This document shows, one piece after another, positions 33,655 through 42,607 of a stretch of DNA of 64,000 bases. Under the pieces are notes generated by a model. It saw nothing but the letters and a program-made list of their open reading frames with translations. It did no database searches and was not told the origin of the DNA. The stretch spans positions 1-64,000 of the forward strand of contig NZ_VOMB01000027.1 of assembly GCF_019050325.1 (NCBI RefSeq). Reading direction: 5' to 3'. This DNA is from [Mycobacterium] fortunisiensis. GTDB taxonomy: Bacteria > Actinomycetota > Actinomycetes > Mycobacteriales > Mycobacteriaceae. The position numbers and the translations under genes are program-made. The first letter of the stretch is position 1, and every line of letters starts with the position of its first letter.

Positions 33655-34845
33655 TCAAGAGTTGATGCAGGTTCCGGTCGCGACCCGCTGGGTGTTGCCG
33701 ATCTTTGCCAGCTGGTGCTCGACCTCCTTGGCGGTCAGCACGAAGCCGGTGTCGACATCGTCGACCGCGGCGCCGAACACCACGCCCAGCACCTTGCCGG
33801 CCCGGTTGATCATCGGCCCGCCCGAATTCCCTTGCCGCACCGTGCCTCTTACGGTGTAGACCTCGCGGGTCACGGTGGTGGTCCGGTAGATGTCGGGGCC
33901 GTTGAGCTCGATGATCTCGCGGACCCGGGCCGGGGTGGCCAGGAAGTCACCGCCGCCGGGGTAGCCCATCACCACCGCGTCGGTGCCCTTGGGCGCCGGC
34001 TGTTCGGCGAACTGCAAGGGTGCCACCGGCAGGTTGGGGACGTCGAGGATGGAGATGTCGGCGTTGGGGTCGTAGGACACCACACCGGCGTCGTAGGTCT
34101 GGCCGTCGGCCTCGATCGTGACGCTGTCGGCGCCGGCCACCACGTGGGCGTTGGACATCACCCGGTTGGGGGCGACGACGAATCCGCTGCCCTCCAGCAC
34201 TTTCTGGCAGCTCGGGGCGACGCCGCGGATCTTCACCACGCTGGGCCGGGTGGTGGTCACCACCGGGTCGGTGGCCAGCGCGGCGTCCGGGGCGTCGACG
34301 TTGACGATCGGGGTCCGGCCGAACGGTTCGAGCACATCGGGCAGCCCGGAGGTGTCCAGCAGCGCCGAGAGCCGGTTCGGCACCGAGCGCAGCCAGTCCG
34401 GCGCCACCTTGTCGACCTCGGTCAGCACCCGTGAGTTCTTCACCGCCGCAGCCAGACTCGGCTGATCCGACGACGTCAGCAAGCTGCCCAGCAGCCAGGA
34501 CGCCACGAGGACCGCGACCAGCATCAGGCTCACCCCGACGGCGGAGTCCAGTGCACGCAGCGCCCGGTTCCGGATGGTGCTGCGCACCGCCCGCCCCAGC
34601 ACCACACCGGCGATCTCGCCGATCACCACGAGCGCCAGAATCAGGAACAGGGTGGCGAACAGCCGGGTGCGGTCACCGCTGATGTGCGGGATCACGTGCG
34701 GGGCCAGGAGCACGCCTGCCACCGCACCGAGCACCACACCGATGAACGACAGCAGGGAACCCAGCGCGCCGGAACGCCAGCCGGAGATCGCTGCGACGAA
34801 CCCGATGCCGAGGATGGCGAAATCGAGCCAGACCGAAGGTGTCAT
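33655..34845 (-). CDS. marP: Membrane serine protease MarP, acid-resistance protease
   Basis: This 396-aa protein (Rv3671c-like) has four N-terminal membrane helices (about 8-125) and a periplasmic chymotrypsin-fold domain. Catalytic residues are His234 (SNAHVV), Asp263 (NADISIL) and Ser341 (RQGNSGGP). Cys213 and Cys393 correspond to the disulfide pair that controls the M. tuberculosis enzyme. MarP is needed to keep cytoplasmic pH in acid and processes a peptidoglycan hydrolase. It is the last gene of the minus-strand nth-TlpA-Nudix-marP group. Confidence 0.95.
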   Translation of the reverse strand: MTPSVWLDFAILGIGFVAAISGWRSGALGSLLSFIGVVLGAVAGVLLAPHVIPHISGDRTRLFATLFLILALVVIGEIAGVVLGRAVRSTIRNRALRALDSAVGVSLMLVAVLVASWLLGSLLTSSDQPSLAAAVKNSRVLTEVDKVAPDWLRSVPNRLSALLDTSGLPDVLEPFGRTPIVNVDAPDAALATDPVVTTTRPSVVKIRGVAPSCQKVLEGSGFVVAPNRVMSNAHVVAGADSVTIEADGQTYDAGVVSYDPNADISILDVPNLPVAPLQFAEQPAPKGTDAVVMGYPGGGDFLATPARVREIIELNGPDIYRTTTVTREVYTVRGTVRQGNSGGPMINRAGKVLGVVFGAAVDDVDTGFVLTAKEVEHQLAKIGNTQRVATGTCINS

Positions 34846-34856
34846 CTATTTCCACT

Positions 34857-35633
34857 TCAACTTTGGGCTTCACCGTAACCGTTGTCATGCCCGACGAGGG
34901 CCATTGCCTCGTCGAGTCCGCGGACGTCCTCGGTGTTCCACGGCTTGGCCCAGCCCGCGACATCGAGGATGGCCGAGATGACCTGGCCGGTGAAACCCCA
35001 CACCAGCATCTCGTTGAGCAGGAACGCCGGCCCGGCGAACCGGCTGGTGTTGGACTCCCGGTAGACCATGAGCCGGTTCTCCGGGTTGGTGAAGGCCCGT
35101 ACCGGGACCCGCGCCACGACAGCGGTCTCGGCTTCGTCGACGACCGCCACCGGCCCCGGGTCGGGCGAATAGGCCAGCACCGGGACCACGTGGAATCCCG
35201 ACGGCGGGATGAACATCTTGTCCAGCGTGGCCAGGGGATGGATCCGGCTGGTGTCGATGCCGGTCTCCTCGGCGGCCTCACGGAACGCCGTGCCGATCGG
35301 GCCCCGGTCCCCCGGATCGGCGGCGCCGCCGGGGAACGCGGCCTGGCCGGCGTGGTGTCGCAGCGTCGACGCACGGACGGTCACCAGCAGGTCGGCGTCC
35401 TCGGGTAGCAGCGGGGGCGGGACGTCGGGTGGTCCGGAGAACAACACCAGCACTGCGGCATCACGCCCGCGACCGGCCTGAACGGCCTGGTTGTTGGCTT
35501 CGAGGATGCCGGCCAGGACGTCGGGCGGAACCCGCCGACGGTAGGCATCGGGCACCCGGTCGACATTGGCCACCAGCGGTTTGAGCCAGTCCGGAGCGGC
35601 ATCGGGGACCAACCCGCCGCGCGTCGACCTCAC
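34857..35633 (-). CDS. Nudix hydrolase, CoA pyrophosphatase-like (Rv3672c-like)
   Basis: This 258-aa enzyme carries the Nudix box GGAADPGDRGPIGTAFREAA continuing EETGID, so it cleaves a nucleoside diphosphate linked to another group. A preceding RHHAGQAAFPGG segment (LRxHxGQ.AFPGG) is typical of the CoA/NADH pyrophosphatase subgroup. GTG 35633 starts VRSTRGGLVPD. It sits 11 bp upstream of marP and 12 bp downstream of the thioredoxin-like gene, in one operon. Confidence 0.88.
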   Translation of the reverse strand: MRSTRGGLVPDAAPDWLKPLVANVDRVPDAYRRRVPPDVLAGILEANNQAVQAGRGRDAAVLVLFSGPPDVPPPLLPEDADLLVTVRASTLRHHAGQAAFPGGAADPGDRGPIGTAFREAAEETGIDTSRIHPLATLDKMFIPPSGFHVVPVLAYSPDPGPVAVVDEAETAVVARVPVRAFTNPENRLMVYRESNTSRFAGPAFLLNEMLVWGFTGQVISAILDVAGWAKPWNTEDVRGLDEAMALVGHDNGYGEAQS

Positions 35634-35645
35634 CCCGGGTGCTCC

Positions 35646-36293
35646 TTATCGGCTAGAGCGGATCTTCTCATCGACCGCCGCCGCGATCTCGTCGGCACTG
35701 ACGAAGGAGCGGGGCAGGGTCCCGGCCACGCTACCGTCCGCACGCAGCACGACCGTCGCAGGCATGACGTTGGGTACCTTCAGCGCTGCCGCGACCAGAC
35801 GCCGGCCATCCTGCAGCGTCGGCAACCGCACGCCGAGTTCGGCCAACCGGATCAGTGCCGCGTTCTCGTTCTCGTCCTGATGCACGGTCACCACCAGCAC
35901 GTCGTCACCGACCCGGCGCTGATATTCGGCCATCGCGGGCAGTTCGTCGGCGCACGGCCCGCACCAGTACGCCCACAGGTTGAGCACCACTGTGCGCCCG
36001 GCCAGCGCGGCGGCCACGTCGACGGGCTTTCCGTCGGCCGTGCAGTCCAGTGTGATGCCGCGCAGCGCCTGTGGCCCCTGGCCCGGACCGGGGGCGGGGC
36101 AGGACGGCAGGTCGGCCCGGGCCCGGGGCCCGGCGAGCGCCTCGGGGGTGTCGGCGTCGCGATGATCGCGGGCGTCGGATTGCCCGGCCCCGGCCTGCGG
36201 GGCCGGCTCGTCGCGCAACTCCATCCAGAACGCGGTGCCCAGCGCCACCAGGACCACCAGGACCGCCACGGTCCAGCGGGCCGAGACACTCAT
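35646..36293 (-). CDS. Membrane-anchored TlpA-like thioredoxin (Rv3673c-like)
   Basis: This 215-aa redox protein begins with an uncleaved anchor (RWTVAVLVVLVALGTAFWM). A Pro/Ala linker and a thioredoxin fold with active site WAYWCGPCADELP follow. The PNVMPATVVLRADG segment holds the cis-Pro loop. It should reduce or exchange disulfides outside the membrane. ATG 36293 is chosen; the longer frame overlaps nth. Operon position is between nth and the Nudix gene, upstream of MarP, whose activity is itself disulfide-controlled; a functional link is inference. Confidence 0.9.
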   Translation of the reverse strand: MSVSARWTVAVLVVLVALGTAFWMELRDEPAPQAGAGQSDARDHRDADTPEALAGPRARADLPSCPAPGPGQGPQALRGITLDCTADGKPVDVAAALAGRTVVLNLWAYWCGPCADELPAMAEYQRRVGDDVLVVTVHQDENENAALIRLAELGVRLPTLQDGRRLVAAALKVPNVMPATVVLRADGSVAGTLPRSFVSADEIAAAVDEKIRSSR

Positions 36294-36300
36294 CGCACGT

Positions 36301-37104
36301 TCACAGCCCGGCCAGGGCCAGCAGATGCTCGGTCTCCGGGCCCTTGACCAGCGCGGCCGCGGTTTCCGGGTCGGTGGGCCCGAGCCCGAACGACGGGCAG
36401 TCGTTGGCCAGCACACACACCCCGCAGGCGGGTTTGCGAGCGTGACAGACCCGGCGCCCGTGGAAGATCACCCGATGGCTGAGCAGGGTCCATTCTTTGC
36501 GTTCGATGAGCTCGGCGACCGCGAACTCGACCTTCACCGGATCTTCCTCGGCGGTCCAGCGCCAGCGCCGCACCAGCCGCCCGAAGTGGGTGTCGACGGT
36601 GATTCCGGGGATGTCGAAGGCGTTGCCCAGGATTACGTTGGCGGTCTTGCGTCCCACCCCGGGCAGGGTGACGAGCTCATCGAGGGTGTCGGGCACCTGC
36701 CCGTCGAACCTGGTCACCAGTTCCTGGCCGAGCCGGATCAGCGAGTTGGTCTTGTTCCGGTAGAAACCGGTCGGCCGGATCAGCTCCTCCATCTCGGTGC
36801 GGTCGGCCTGCGCGTAGTCCAGCGCGGTGCGGTACTTCTTGAACAGCGCCGGGGTGGTCAGGTTGACCCGTTTGTCGGTGCTCTGCGCCGACAGGATCGT
36901 CGCCACCGTCAGCTCCAGCGGATTGGTGAAATCCAGCTCGCAGTACACATGGGGAAAGGCGCGGGCCAGTTCCCGGTTCATCCGTCGAGCCCGACGGACC
37001 AGGCCCAGGTGGGTCTCGTTGTCCCACTTCTTGGACCGGCGCGTTTTCCCTGATGGGGCGGCAGCCGCAGTCACGCCAGCCAGCGTACTGACCGCCTCGG
37101 ACAT
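36301..37104 (-). CDS. nth: Endonuclease III
   Basis: This 267-aa base-excision repair enzyme removes oxidised pyrimidines and nicks the strand. It has the helix-hairpin-helix LPGVGRKTANVI, the catalytic Lys in the RNKTNSLI region and Asp in ITVDTHFGR. The 4Fe-4S cluster ligands are CHARKPACGVCVLANDC (C-x6-C-x2-C-x5-C). An N-terminal basic extension (KTRRSKKWDNETH) is usual in actinobacteria. ATG 37104 is the only good start. It heads the minus-strand operon down to marP and is divergent from the Rv3675-like gene. Confidence 0.96.
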   Translation of the reverse strand: MSEAVSTLAGVTAAAAPSGKTRRSKKWDNETHLGLVRRARRMNRELARAFPHVYCELDFTNPLELTVATILSAQSTDKRVNLTTPALFKKYRTALDYAQADRTEMEELIRPTGFYRNKTNSLIRLGQELVTRFDGQVPDTLDELVTLPGVGRKTANVILGNAFDIPGITVDTHFGRLVRRWRWTAEEDPVKVEFAVAELIERKEWTLLSHRVIFHGRRVCHARKPACGVCVLANDCPSFGLGPTDPETAAALVKGPETEHLLALAGL

Positions 37105-37170
37105 ACCGTGGCGCGGACCGGTGACGTTTCGTGACCGTGCTGAGACCTGCGCCGTGTTAACTACACCCTT

Positions 37171-37398
37171 GTGTCGTGGTTGCTGGTGGCGCTCATCCCC
37201 GGGTTCCTCATGCTGGCGGCGTTCGGGCTCGAGCGGCTCGAATCCGGATTGGACCGAGAGCCCACCCCGGCAGCAGCCCTGCCGCCGCCGAAGCCGGTCA
37301 CCTTCGACATGGAGAGCGAGGGTTTGCCGACGCGGTACTACGAGCCGCAGGCCATCAATCCTGGGTTTCCGGCGTCTCGACCTGTCAATCGTGTGTAG
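37171..37398 (+). CDS. Small membrane protein (Rv3675-like)
   Basis: This 75-aa protein begins at GTG 37171 with one membrane helix (WLLVALIPGFLMLAAFGLE) followed by a Pro-rich hydrophilic tail ending VNRV. It sits in the same place as Rv3675, between nth and crp, but is shorter than the annotated M. tuberculosis protein. No catalytic motif is visible. Function unknown. Confidence 0.7.
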   Translation: MSWLLVALIPGFLMLAAFGLERLESGLDREPTPAAALPPPKPVTFDMESEGLPTRYYEPQAINPGFPASRPVNRV

Positions 37399-37487
37399 CG
37401 TGGGCTAGTCGCGAAACCGCGTACCTCTAGACTGAGCAGGAAGTATCAGTAAGAGGACAACACACCCAATAGCTTAAGAGGGGCAAC

Positions 37488-38162
37488 GTGGACGAGATCC
37501 TGGCCAGGGCCGGAATCTTCCAGGGAGTCGAACCGACCGCCGTTTCGGCGCTGACGAAGCAGTTGCAGCCCGTCGACTTCCCGCGCGGTCATACGGTATT
37601 CGCCGAGGGCGAGCCCGGCGATCGGCTGTACATCATCATTTCCGGCAAGGTGAAGATCGGCCGCCGTTCTCCGGACGGCCGCGAGAACCTGCTGACCATC
37701 ATGGGGCCGTCGGACATGTTCGGCGAGCTGTCGATCTTCGACCCGGGGCCGCGGACCTCCAGCGCCACCACCATCACCGAGGTGCGCGCGGTGTCGATGG
37801 ACCGCGACGCGCTGCGCGCCTGGATCGCCGACCGGCCTGAGATCGCCGAGCAGCTGCTGCGCGTGCTCGCCCGTCGTCTGCGTCGCACCAACAACAACCT
37901 GGCCGATCTGATCTTCACCGACGTTCCCGGCCGGGTGGCCAAGCAGTTGCTGCAGCTGGCCCAGCGGTTCGGGACCCAGGAGGGCGGGGCGCTGCGCGTC
38001 ACGCACGACCTCACGCAGGAAGAGATCGCCCAGCTCGTCGGCGCGTCCCGCGAGACCGTGAACAAGGCCCTGGCCGATTTCGCCCATCGTGGCTGGATCC
38101 GGCTGGAGGGCAAGAGCGTGCTGATCAGCGACTCCGAACGGTTGGCTCGCCGAGCCCGCTAG
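37488..38162 (+). CDS. crp: cAMP receptor protein Crp (Rv3676-like)
   Basis: This 224-aa global regulator has an N-terminal cyclic-nucleotide domain with the cAMP pocket FGELSIFDPGPRTSSATT, a dimer helix (ALRAWIADRPEIAEQLLRVL) and a winged helix-turn-helix at about 170-205 (LTQEEIAQLVGASRETVNKA). Start is GTG 37488, after GAGGGGC-rich leader sequence. M. tuberculosis Crp binds TGTGA-N6-TCACA-like sites and controls whiB1, rpfA and others. Transcription ends in the large hairpin at 38184. Confidence 0.97.
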   Translation: MDEILARAGIFQGVEPTAVSALTKQLQPVDFPRGHTVFAEGEPGDRLYIIISGKVKIGRRSPDGRENLLTIMGPSDMFGELSIFDPGPRTSSATTITEVRAVSMDRDALRAWIADRPEIAEQLLRVLARRLRRTNNNLADLIFTDVPGRVAKQLLQLAQRFGTQEGGALRVTHDLTQEEIAQLVGASRETVNKALADFAHRGWIRLEGKSVLISDSERLARRAR

Positions 38163-38183
38163 TTTTCTGCTTTTCCGCTTTTC

Positions 38184-38246
38184 CGCCGAAACGGCATTCC
38201 GGCAGCGTTTGTGCGAGTAGCCAGCTGCTGGAATGCCGTTTCGGCG
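38184..38246. terminator. Bidirectional terminator between crp and Rv3677c-like gene
   Basis: Arms of 17 bp (CGCCGAAACGGCATTCC at 38184-38200 and its exact complement at 38230-38246) extend by a wobble plus 5 bp into a stem of about 23 bp, with a 17-nt loop. It lies between two convergent genes. Confidence 0.75.
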
Positions 38247-38261
38247 TTAAAGGAGTAGGAG

Positions 38262-39050
38262 TCAGGCGCGCAAGTAGTCCAGTTGGGCCTGCACGCTCTT
38301 CTCGGCGGCATCCCAGAGTTTCTGGTCGACGTCGGTGTACACATGCTCGACGACCTGGCGGACCGAGGCGTCCGCACCGAGTTCGGCCAGCGCCCCCCGG
38401 ATCTGGTCCAGCCGCTCCTCGCGGTGGGCCAGGTACATCGCGGTGACGTCGCGCAGGTTCGGCAGATCGGGACCGTGCCCAGGCAGCACCGTCCGGGCAC
38501 CCAGGCCCTGCAGCCGGTGCAGCGATTCCAGGTAGTCCCGCAGGCTGCCGTCCTCGGTGTCGATGACGGTCGTCCCACGGCCCAGCACGGTGTCGGCGGT
38601 CAGCACGGCGCCGGTGTCGTCGTCGATCACGAAGCTCAGTGAATCGACGGTGTGCCCCGGGGTGGCCAGCACCTTGATCCGCAGCCCGGCCGCGTCGATC
38701 ACCTCGCCGTCGGTCAGCGGACCGCCCAGGCCCCGCAGGAAACCGCTGCCGACCGACCGCACCACAGCGCCGGTCAAATCCACCAGCTTGTCGATCCCGC
38801 CGGTGTGGTCCTCGTGCTTGTGGCTGATCAGCACCAGTGCGACGGCGCCGAGTTCGGCGATGCGCGCGATGTGCGCGTCATCGTCGGGGCCGGGGTCGAC
38901 GACGACGATCTCGTCGCTGCCCTGGCCGCGCAGCACCCAGGTGTTGGTGCCCTCCAGCGTCATCAGGCCCGGGTTGTCGCACAGCAGCACCGAGGCCGAT
39001 TCGGTGACCGGCCTCAGCAGCCCATAAGCCGGGTGCTGCGCTGTCGTCAC
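38262..39050 (-). CDS. Metallo-beta-lactamase fold hydrolase (Rv3677c-like)
   Basis: This 262-aa hydrolase has the two-metal site HKHEDHTGG (HxHxDH), a downstream TPGHTVDS His, an Asp in LTADTVLG and a GHGPDLPNL loop. A C-terminal winged-helix-like part resembles the LACTB2/glyoxalase II-like group, some of whose members are endoribonucleases. GTG 39050 starts VTTAQHPAYG. It is the last gene of the minus-strand group starting at 39745. Substrate unknown. Confidence 0.87.
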   Translation of the reverse strand: MTTAQHPAYGLLRPVTESASVLLCDNPGLMTLEGTNTWVLRGQGSDEIVVVDPGPDDDAHIARIAELGAVALVLISHKHEDHTGGIDKLVDLTGAVVRSVGSGFLRGLGGPLTDGEVIDAAGLRIKVLATPGHTVDSLSFVIDDDTGAVLTADTVLGRGTTVIDTEDGSLRDYLESLHRLQGLGARTVLPGHGPDLPNLRDVTAMYLAHREERLDQIRGALAELGADASVRQVVEHVYTDVDQKLWDAAEKSVQAQLDYLRA

Positions 39051-39059
39051 GCGCTACCC

Positions 39060-39137
39060 GACCTCTGCCCGATCGTCGCTCACGCGACCTCCGCCCGATC
39101 GTCGCTCACGCGACCTCCGCCCGATCGTCGCTCACGC
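39060..39137. repeat. Three tandem 26-bp repeats
   Basis: GACCTCCGCCCGATCGTCGC plus TCACGC occurs three times head to tail (39060-39085, 39086-39111, 39112-39137), the first with one substitution, plus a partial fourth copy. The last copy includes the stop codon of the ridA-like gene. The unit fills almost the whole gap before the downstream hydrolase gene. Confidence 0.8.
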
Positions 39138-39587
39138 GACCTCGACAATGATCTCGACCTCCACCGGCGCATTACGCGGCAGCTCCGACACCCCGACAGC
39201 CGACCGCGCATGCGCGCCCGCTTCGCCGAAAATCTCACCGAAAAGCTCGGAGGCTCCGTTGATCACGCCGGGCTGCCCGCTGAAGCCGGGGGCAGAGGCG
39301 ACGAACCCGACCACCTTGACGACCTTCACCACCGCGTCGATGCCCACCAGCGCGTGCACCGCGGCCAAGGCGTTGAGCCCGCAGACCCGGGCCAGCTCCC
39401 TGCCCTGCTCCGGGCTGATCTCGTCGCCGACCTTGCCGGTCGCCAACAGTTCACCGGCCTGGATCGGCAGCTGCCCGGCGGTGTAGACCAGGTTTCCGGT
39501 CCGCACCGCGGGGACATAGGCGGCCAGCGGCGCGACGACATCGGGCAGGGCGATGCCGAGTTCACCGAGCCGCTGCGAGTTGGTCAC
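39132..39587 (-). CDS. RidA/YjgF family protein (Rv3678c-like)
   Basis: This 151-aa protein has the RidA fold elements PAVRTGNLVYTAGQLPI, the KVGDEISPEQGRELARVCGLNAL block and the late PRNAPVEVEIIVEVA strand. RidA proteins deaminate reactive enamine/imine intermediates, but this sub-branch has a Pro-Arg-Asn where the classical Arg/Glu site lies, so its activity is uncertain. GTG 39587 overlaps the upstream DUF4177 stop by 3 bp. The tandem repeats touch its 3' end. Confidence 0.85.
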   Translation of the reverse strand: MTNSQRLGELGIALPDVVAPLAAYVPAVRTGNLVYTAGQLPIQAGELLATGKVGDEISPEQGRELARVCGLNALAAVHALVGIDAVVKVVKVVGFVASAPGFSGQPGVINGASELFGEIFGEAGAHARSAVGVSELPRNAPVEVEIIVEVA

Positions 39588-39745
39588 TTCGGGCGCTTGA
39601 GGTATGCGACGTGCTGTTCGCCGGTCGGGCCGGGCAGCACCGAGACGAGCTCCCAGCCGTCCTGTCCCCACTGGTCGAGAATCTGTTTGGTGGCATGGGT
39701 CAACAACGGCACCGTGGCGTATTCCCACCGGGTTGGTTCGCTCAT
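39584..39745 (-). CDS. DUF4177 family small protein (Rv3678A-like)
   Basis: This 53-aa protein starts MSEPTRWEYATVPLLTHA and contains the family pattern QDGWELVSVLPG near its middle, ending AYLKRPK. DUF4177 proteins are about this size, fold as a small alpha/beta unit and have no known function. It starts 47 bp from the divergent GET3-like gene and overlaps the RidA gene start. Confidence 0.85.
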   Translation of the reverse strand: MSEPTRWEYATVPLLTHATKQILDQWGQDGWELVSVLPGPTGEQHVAYLKRPK

Positions 39746-39792
39746 GGGCTGAGCTTATCGGTCGGGCACACAGGCTTGGTTAGCATGCACTG

Positions 39793-40821
39793 GTGGCAAC
39801 CACTGAGAGCGGCGCCAAACATGTCGGCTGGCCGTCGCGGCTGACCAAAGCCCGACTGCACTTCGTTTCCGGCAAGGGCGGTACCGGCAAGTCCACCGTC
39901 GCCGCGGCGCTGGCCCTGGCGCTGGCCGCCGGCGGCCGCAAGGTGCTGCTGGTCGAGGTGGAGGAGCGCCAGGGCATCGCGCAGCTGTTCGACGTGCCGC
40001 CGCTGCCGTACGAGGAAGTCAAGGTCGCCACCGCCGAGGGCGGCGGTCAGGTCAACGCGCTCGCGATCGACATCGAGGCCGCCTTCCTGGAATACCTCGA
40101 CATGTTCTACAACCTGGGCCTGGCCGGTCGGGCCATGCGCCGCATCGGGGCCATCGAATTCGCCACCACGATCGCGCCGGGCCTGCGTGACGTGTTGCTC
40201 ACCGGCAAGATCAAGGAGATCGTGACGCGTACCTCCAAGGATGCCAAGGGAAAACGCGGTGTCTACGACGCCGTCGTGGTGGATTCCCCTCCCACCGGCC
40301 GCATTTCGCGCTTCCTGGACGTCACCAAGGCAGTGTCGGATCTGGCCAAGGGCGGTCCGGTGCATTCCCAGGCGGACGGTGTGGTCAAGCTGCTGCACTC
40401 CGAGCAGACCGCCATTCACCTGGTGACGCTGCTGGAGGCGTTGCCGATCCAGGAGACCCTGGAGGCGATCGACGAACTCACCGAGATGGGCCTGCCGATC
40501 GGCAGCGTCATCGTCAACCGCAACATCCCGGCCTATCTGCCCACCGAAGCCCTGGCCAAGGCCGCCGAGGGTGACATCGACGCCGACGCGATCCGCGCCG
40601 ATCTGACCAAGGCGGGAATCACGTTGTCGGACAATGATTTTGCCGGGCTTCTCACGGAATCGATCCAGCATGCCACCCGGATCGCGGCCCGGGCCGAGAG
40701 CGCCGAACTGCTCGACGCCATCGACATCCCGCGCCTGGAACTGCCCGCGCTGACCGACGGAGTCGACCTGGGCAGCCTGTACGAACTCGCCGAAGCACTC
40801 GAACAGCAGGGGGTCAGATAG
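39793..40821 (+). CDS. GET3/ArsA-like ATPase, first of pair (Rv3679-like)
   Basis: This 342-aa P-loop ATPase has the deviant Walker A FVSGKGGTGKSTVAAALALA, a VVDSPPTGRISRFLD switch II region and a VIVNRNIP block. No arsenite-binding Cys set is present. In mycobacteria Rv3679-Rv3680 form a heteromeric complex related to eukaryotic Get3 and affect envelope-related stress survival. GTG 39793 start; its stop overlaps the start of the second subunit. Confidence 0.92.
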   Translation: MATTESGAKHVGWPSRLTKARLHFVSGKGGTGKSTVAAALALALAAGGRKVLLVEVEERQGIAQLFDVPPLPYEEVKVATAEGGGQVNALAIDIEAAFLEYLDMFYNLGLAGRAMRRIGAIEFATTIAPGLRDVLLTGKIKEIVTRTSKDAKGKRGVYDAVVVDSPPTGRISRFLDVTKAVSDLAKGGPVHSQADGVVKLLHSEQTAIHLVTLLEALPIQETLEAIDELTEMGLPIGSVIVNRNIPAYLPTEALAKAAEGDIDADAIRADLTKAGITLSDNDFAGLLTESIQHATRIAARAESAELLDAIDIPRLELPALTDGVDLGSLYELAEALEQQGVR

Positions 40822-41954
40822 TGAGCACCACACCGCCCACCCTGGACATGCACTCAATCCTGTCCGACACCGCCAACCGCGTCGTAGTCTGTTGCGGCGC
40901 AGGCGGAGTCGGGAAGACCACCACCGCGGCGGCGATGGCCCTGCGGGCCGCCGAGTACGGCCGCACGGTCGTGGTGCTGACGATCGACCCGGCCCGCCGG
41001 CTGGCCCAGGCGCTGGGCATCAAGGACCTGGGCAACACTCCGCAGCGGGTTCCGCTGGCCCCCGAGGTGACCGGTGAGCTGCACGCGATGATGCTGGACA
41101 TGCGCCGCACCTTCGACGAGATGGTGGTTCAGTACTCCGGGGAAGACCGGGCCGACGCCATCCTGGAGAACCAGTTCTACCAAACCGTGGCGACCTCGCT
41201 GGCCGGCACGCAGGAGTACATGGCGATGGAGAAACTCGGTCAGTTGCTGGCCGAGGACAAGTGGGACCTGGTGGTGGTGGACACCCCGCCGTCACGCAAT
41301 GCGCTGGACTTCCTCGACGCCCCCAAGCGGCTGGGCAGCTTCATGGACAGCCGGCTGTGGCGGATGCTGCTGGCCCCGGGGCGGGGCATCGGACGGTTGG
41401 TCACCGGCGCGGTGGGCCTGGCGATGAAGGCCCTGTCCACCGTATTGGGATCGCAGATGCTTTCTGACGCAGCGGGTTTCGTGCAATCCCTGGATGCCAC
41501 GTTCGGCGGCTTCCGGGAAAAGGCCGATCGCACCTACGAATTGCTCAAGCGTCACGGCACCCAGTTCGTGGTGGTGTCGGCGGCCGAACCCGATGCGCTG
41601 CGGGAGGCCTCGTTCTTCGTCGACCGCCTCTCGACCGAACACATGCCGCTGGCCGGGTTGATCCTCAACCGGACTCACCCGACGCTGTGTGATCTGCATG
41701 GCGACAAGGCCGAAGAGGCCGCCGATGAGTTGGCCGCCGAAGATCCGGAATCGTTGGCCGCCGCAGTTCTGCGCATCCATGCCGACCGGGCGCAGACGGC
41801 CAAGCGGGAGATCCGGCTGCTGTCGCGGTTCACCGGCGCCAATCCGCACGTGGCGATCGTCGGGGTGCCGTCGCTGCCGTTCGATGTGTCCGATCTCGAC
41901 GCGCTGCGCGCGATCGCCGATCAGATCACGGGAGAAGCTGCCGGCGCCGCCTGA
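40821..41954 (+). CDS. GET3/ArsA-like ATPase, second of pair (Rv3680-like)
   Basis: This 377-aa partner has Walker A CCGAGGVGKTTTAAAMALRA, LTIDPARRLAQALG, the switch II VVDTPPSRNALDFLD and the adenine-contact region LILNRTHP. A hydrophobic segment about 190-225 (GIGRLVTGAVGLAMKAL) may be the client-binding part, as in Get3. GTG 40821 overlaps the preceding TAG. The gene is convergent with whiB4, the stops touching at 41954/41955. Confidence 0.92.
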   Translation: MSTTPPTLDMHSILSDTANRVVVCCGAGGVGKTTTAAAMALRAAEYGRTVVVLTIDPARRLAQALGIKDLGNTPQRVPLAPEVTGELHAMMLDMRRTFDEMVVQYSGEDRADAILENQFYQTVATSLAGTQEYMAMEKLGQLLAEDKWDLVVVDTPPSRNALDFLDAPKRLGSFMDSRLWRMLLAPGRGIGRLVTGAVGLAMKALSTVLGSQMLSDAAGFVQSLDATFGGFREKADRTYELLKRHGTQFVVVSAAEPDALREASFFVDRLSTEHMPLAGLILNRTHPTLCDLHGDKAEEAADELAAEDPESLAAAVLRIHADRAQTAKREIRLLSRFTGANPHVAIVGVPSLPFDVSDLDALRAIADQITGEAAGAA

Positions 41955-42311
41955 TCAGACGGCGCTGCGGTGTTTGCGCTGTGCGGCAAAGAATTCGGCC
42001 CAGGAGTTGACTTCGGGGTGCTGCTTGAGCAGGGCGCGACGCTGACGTTCGGTCATGCCACCCCACACGCCGAACTCGACCCGGTTGTCCAGAGCGTCGG
42101 CTCCGCATTCCAGGATCACCGGGCAGTGCCTGCAGATCACCGCGGCCTTGCGTTGGGCAGCGCCGCGGACGAACAGCTCGTCCGGATCAGCCTGACGGCA
42201 CCGGGCCTGGGAAACCCACGCGATCCGGGCTTCGCCCTCGCCGCGATGGACCAGGTTGGCGGCTGGAGCGGAAGCGTTCATCTTGTCTGCGACAGTTCGT
42301 GTACCTGACAC
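41955..42311 (-). CDS. whiB4: Redox-sensing iron-sulfur regulator WhiB4
   Basis: This 118-aa regulator binds a 4Fe-4S cluster through Cys38, Cys60, Cys63 and Cys69 (CRHCPVILEC). The GVWGGMTERQRR turn that contacts DNA or the sigma factor follows. Adjacent to the Rv3680-like gene, it is clearly the WhiB4 ortholog, which senses oxygen and oxidants and condenses or represses DNA in the oxidised apo state. GTG 42311 gives the family length; ATG 42281 is a shorter alternative. The divergent 296-bp gap to ponA2 holds both promoters; no other gene is seen there. Confidence 0.96.
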   Translation of the reverse strand: MSGTRTVADKMNASAPAANLVHRGEGEARIAWVSQARCRQADPDELFVRGAAQRKAAVICRHCPVILECGADALDNRVEFGVWGGMTERQRRALLKQHPEVNSWAEFFAAQRKHRSAV

Positions 42312-42607
42312 CAGCGATCCCTTCGTATCCAGCCATCTCCCCAGATGGCGGGCGTTGAACCTTCCGGTGTAGAACGCCGTTGCGATCTACGCCACATTGC
42401 GCCAGCGGGTGTTACCTGGATCGCACTGTGTGTCCAAGCTAGGTGGTCAGCGGGTGTTTATGCAACAGTTTGCAGCCCACTTTTTTGGGACGCCCGTGCC
42501 GTCTGATCCGTCTCCTGGCGCACTGCTGTGTTTCCGCTGGCAAGGGCGATGGGCCGGCAGGCCCGCTCGTCGGCAGGGGCCGTCAGCAAGCTCGTTACTC
42601 TGTACCC

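Noticed and set aside
39060..39137. Possible CRISPR array
   Set aside because: The 26-bp units are directly adjacent without spacers, so this is a simple tandem repeat; no cas genes are present.
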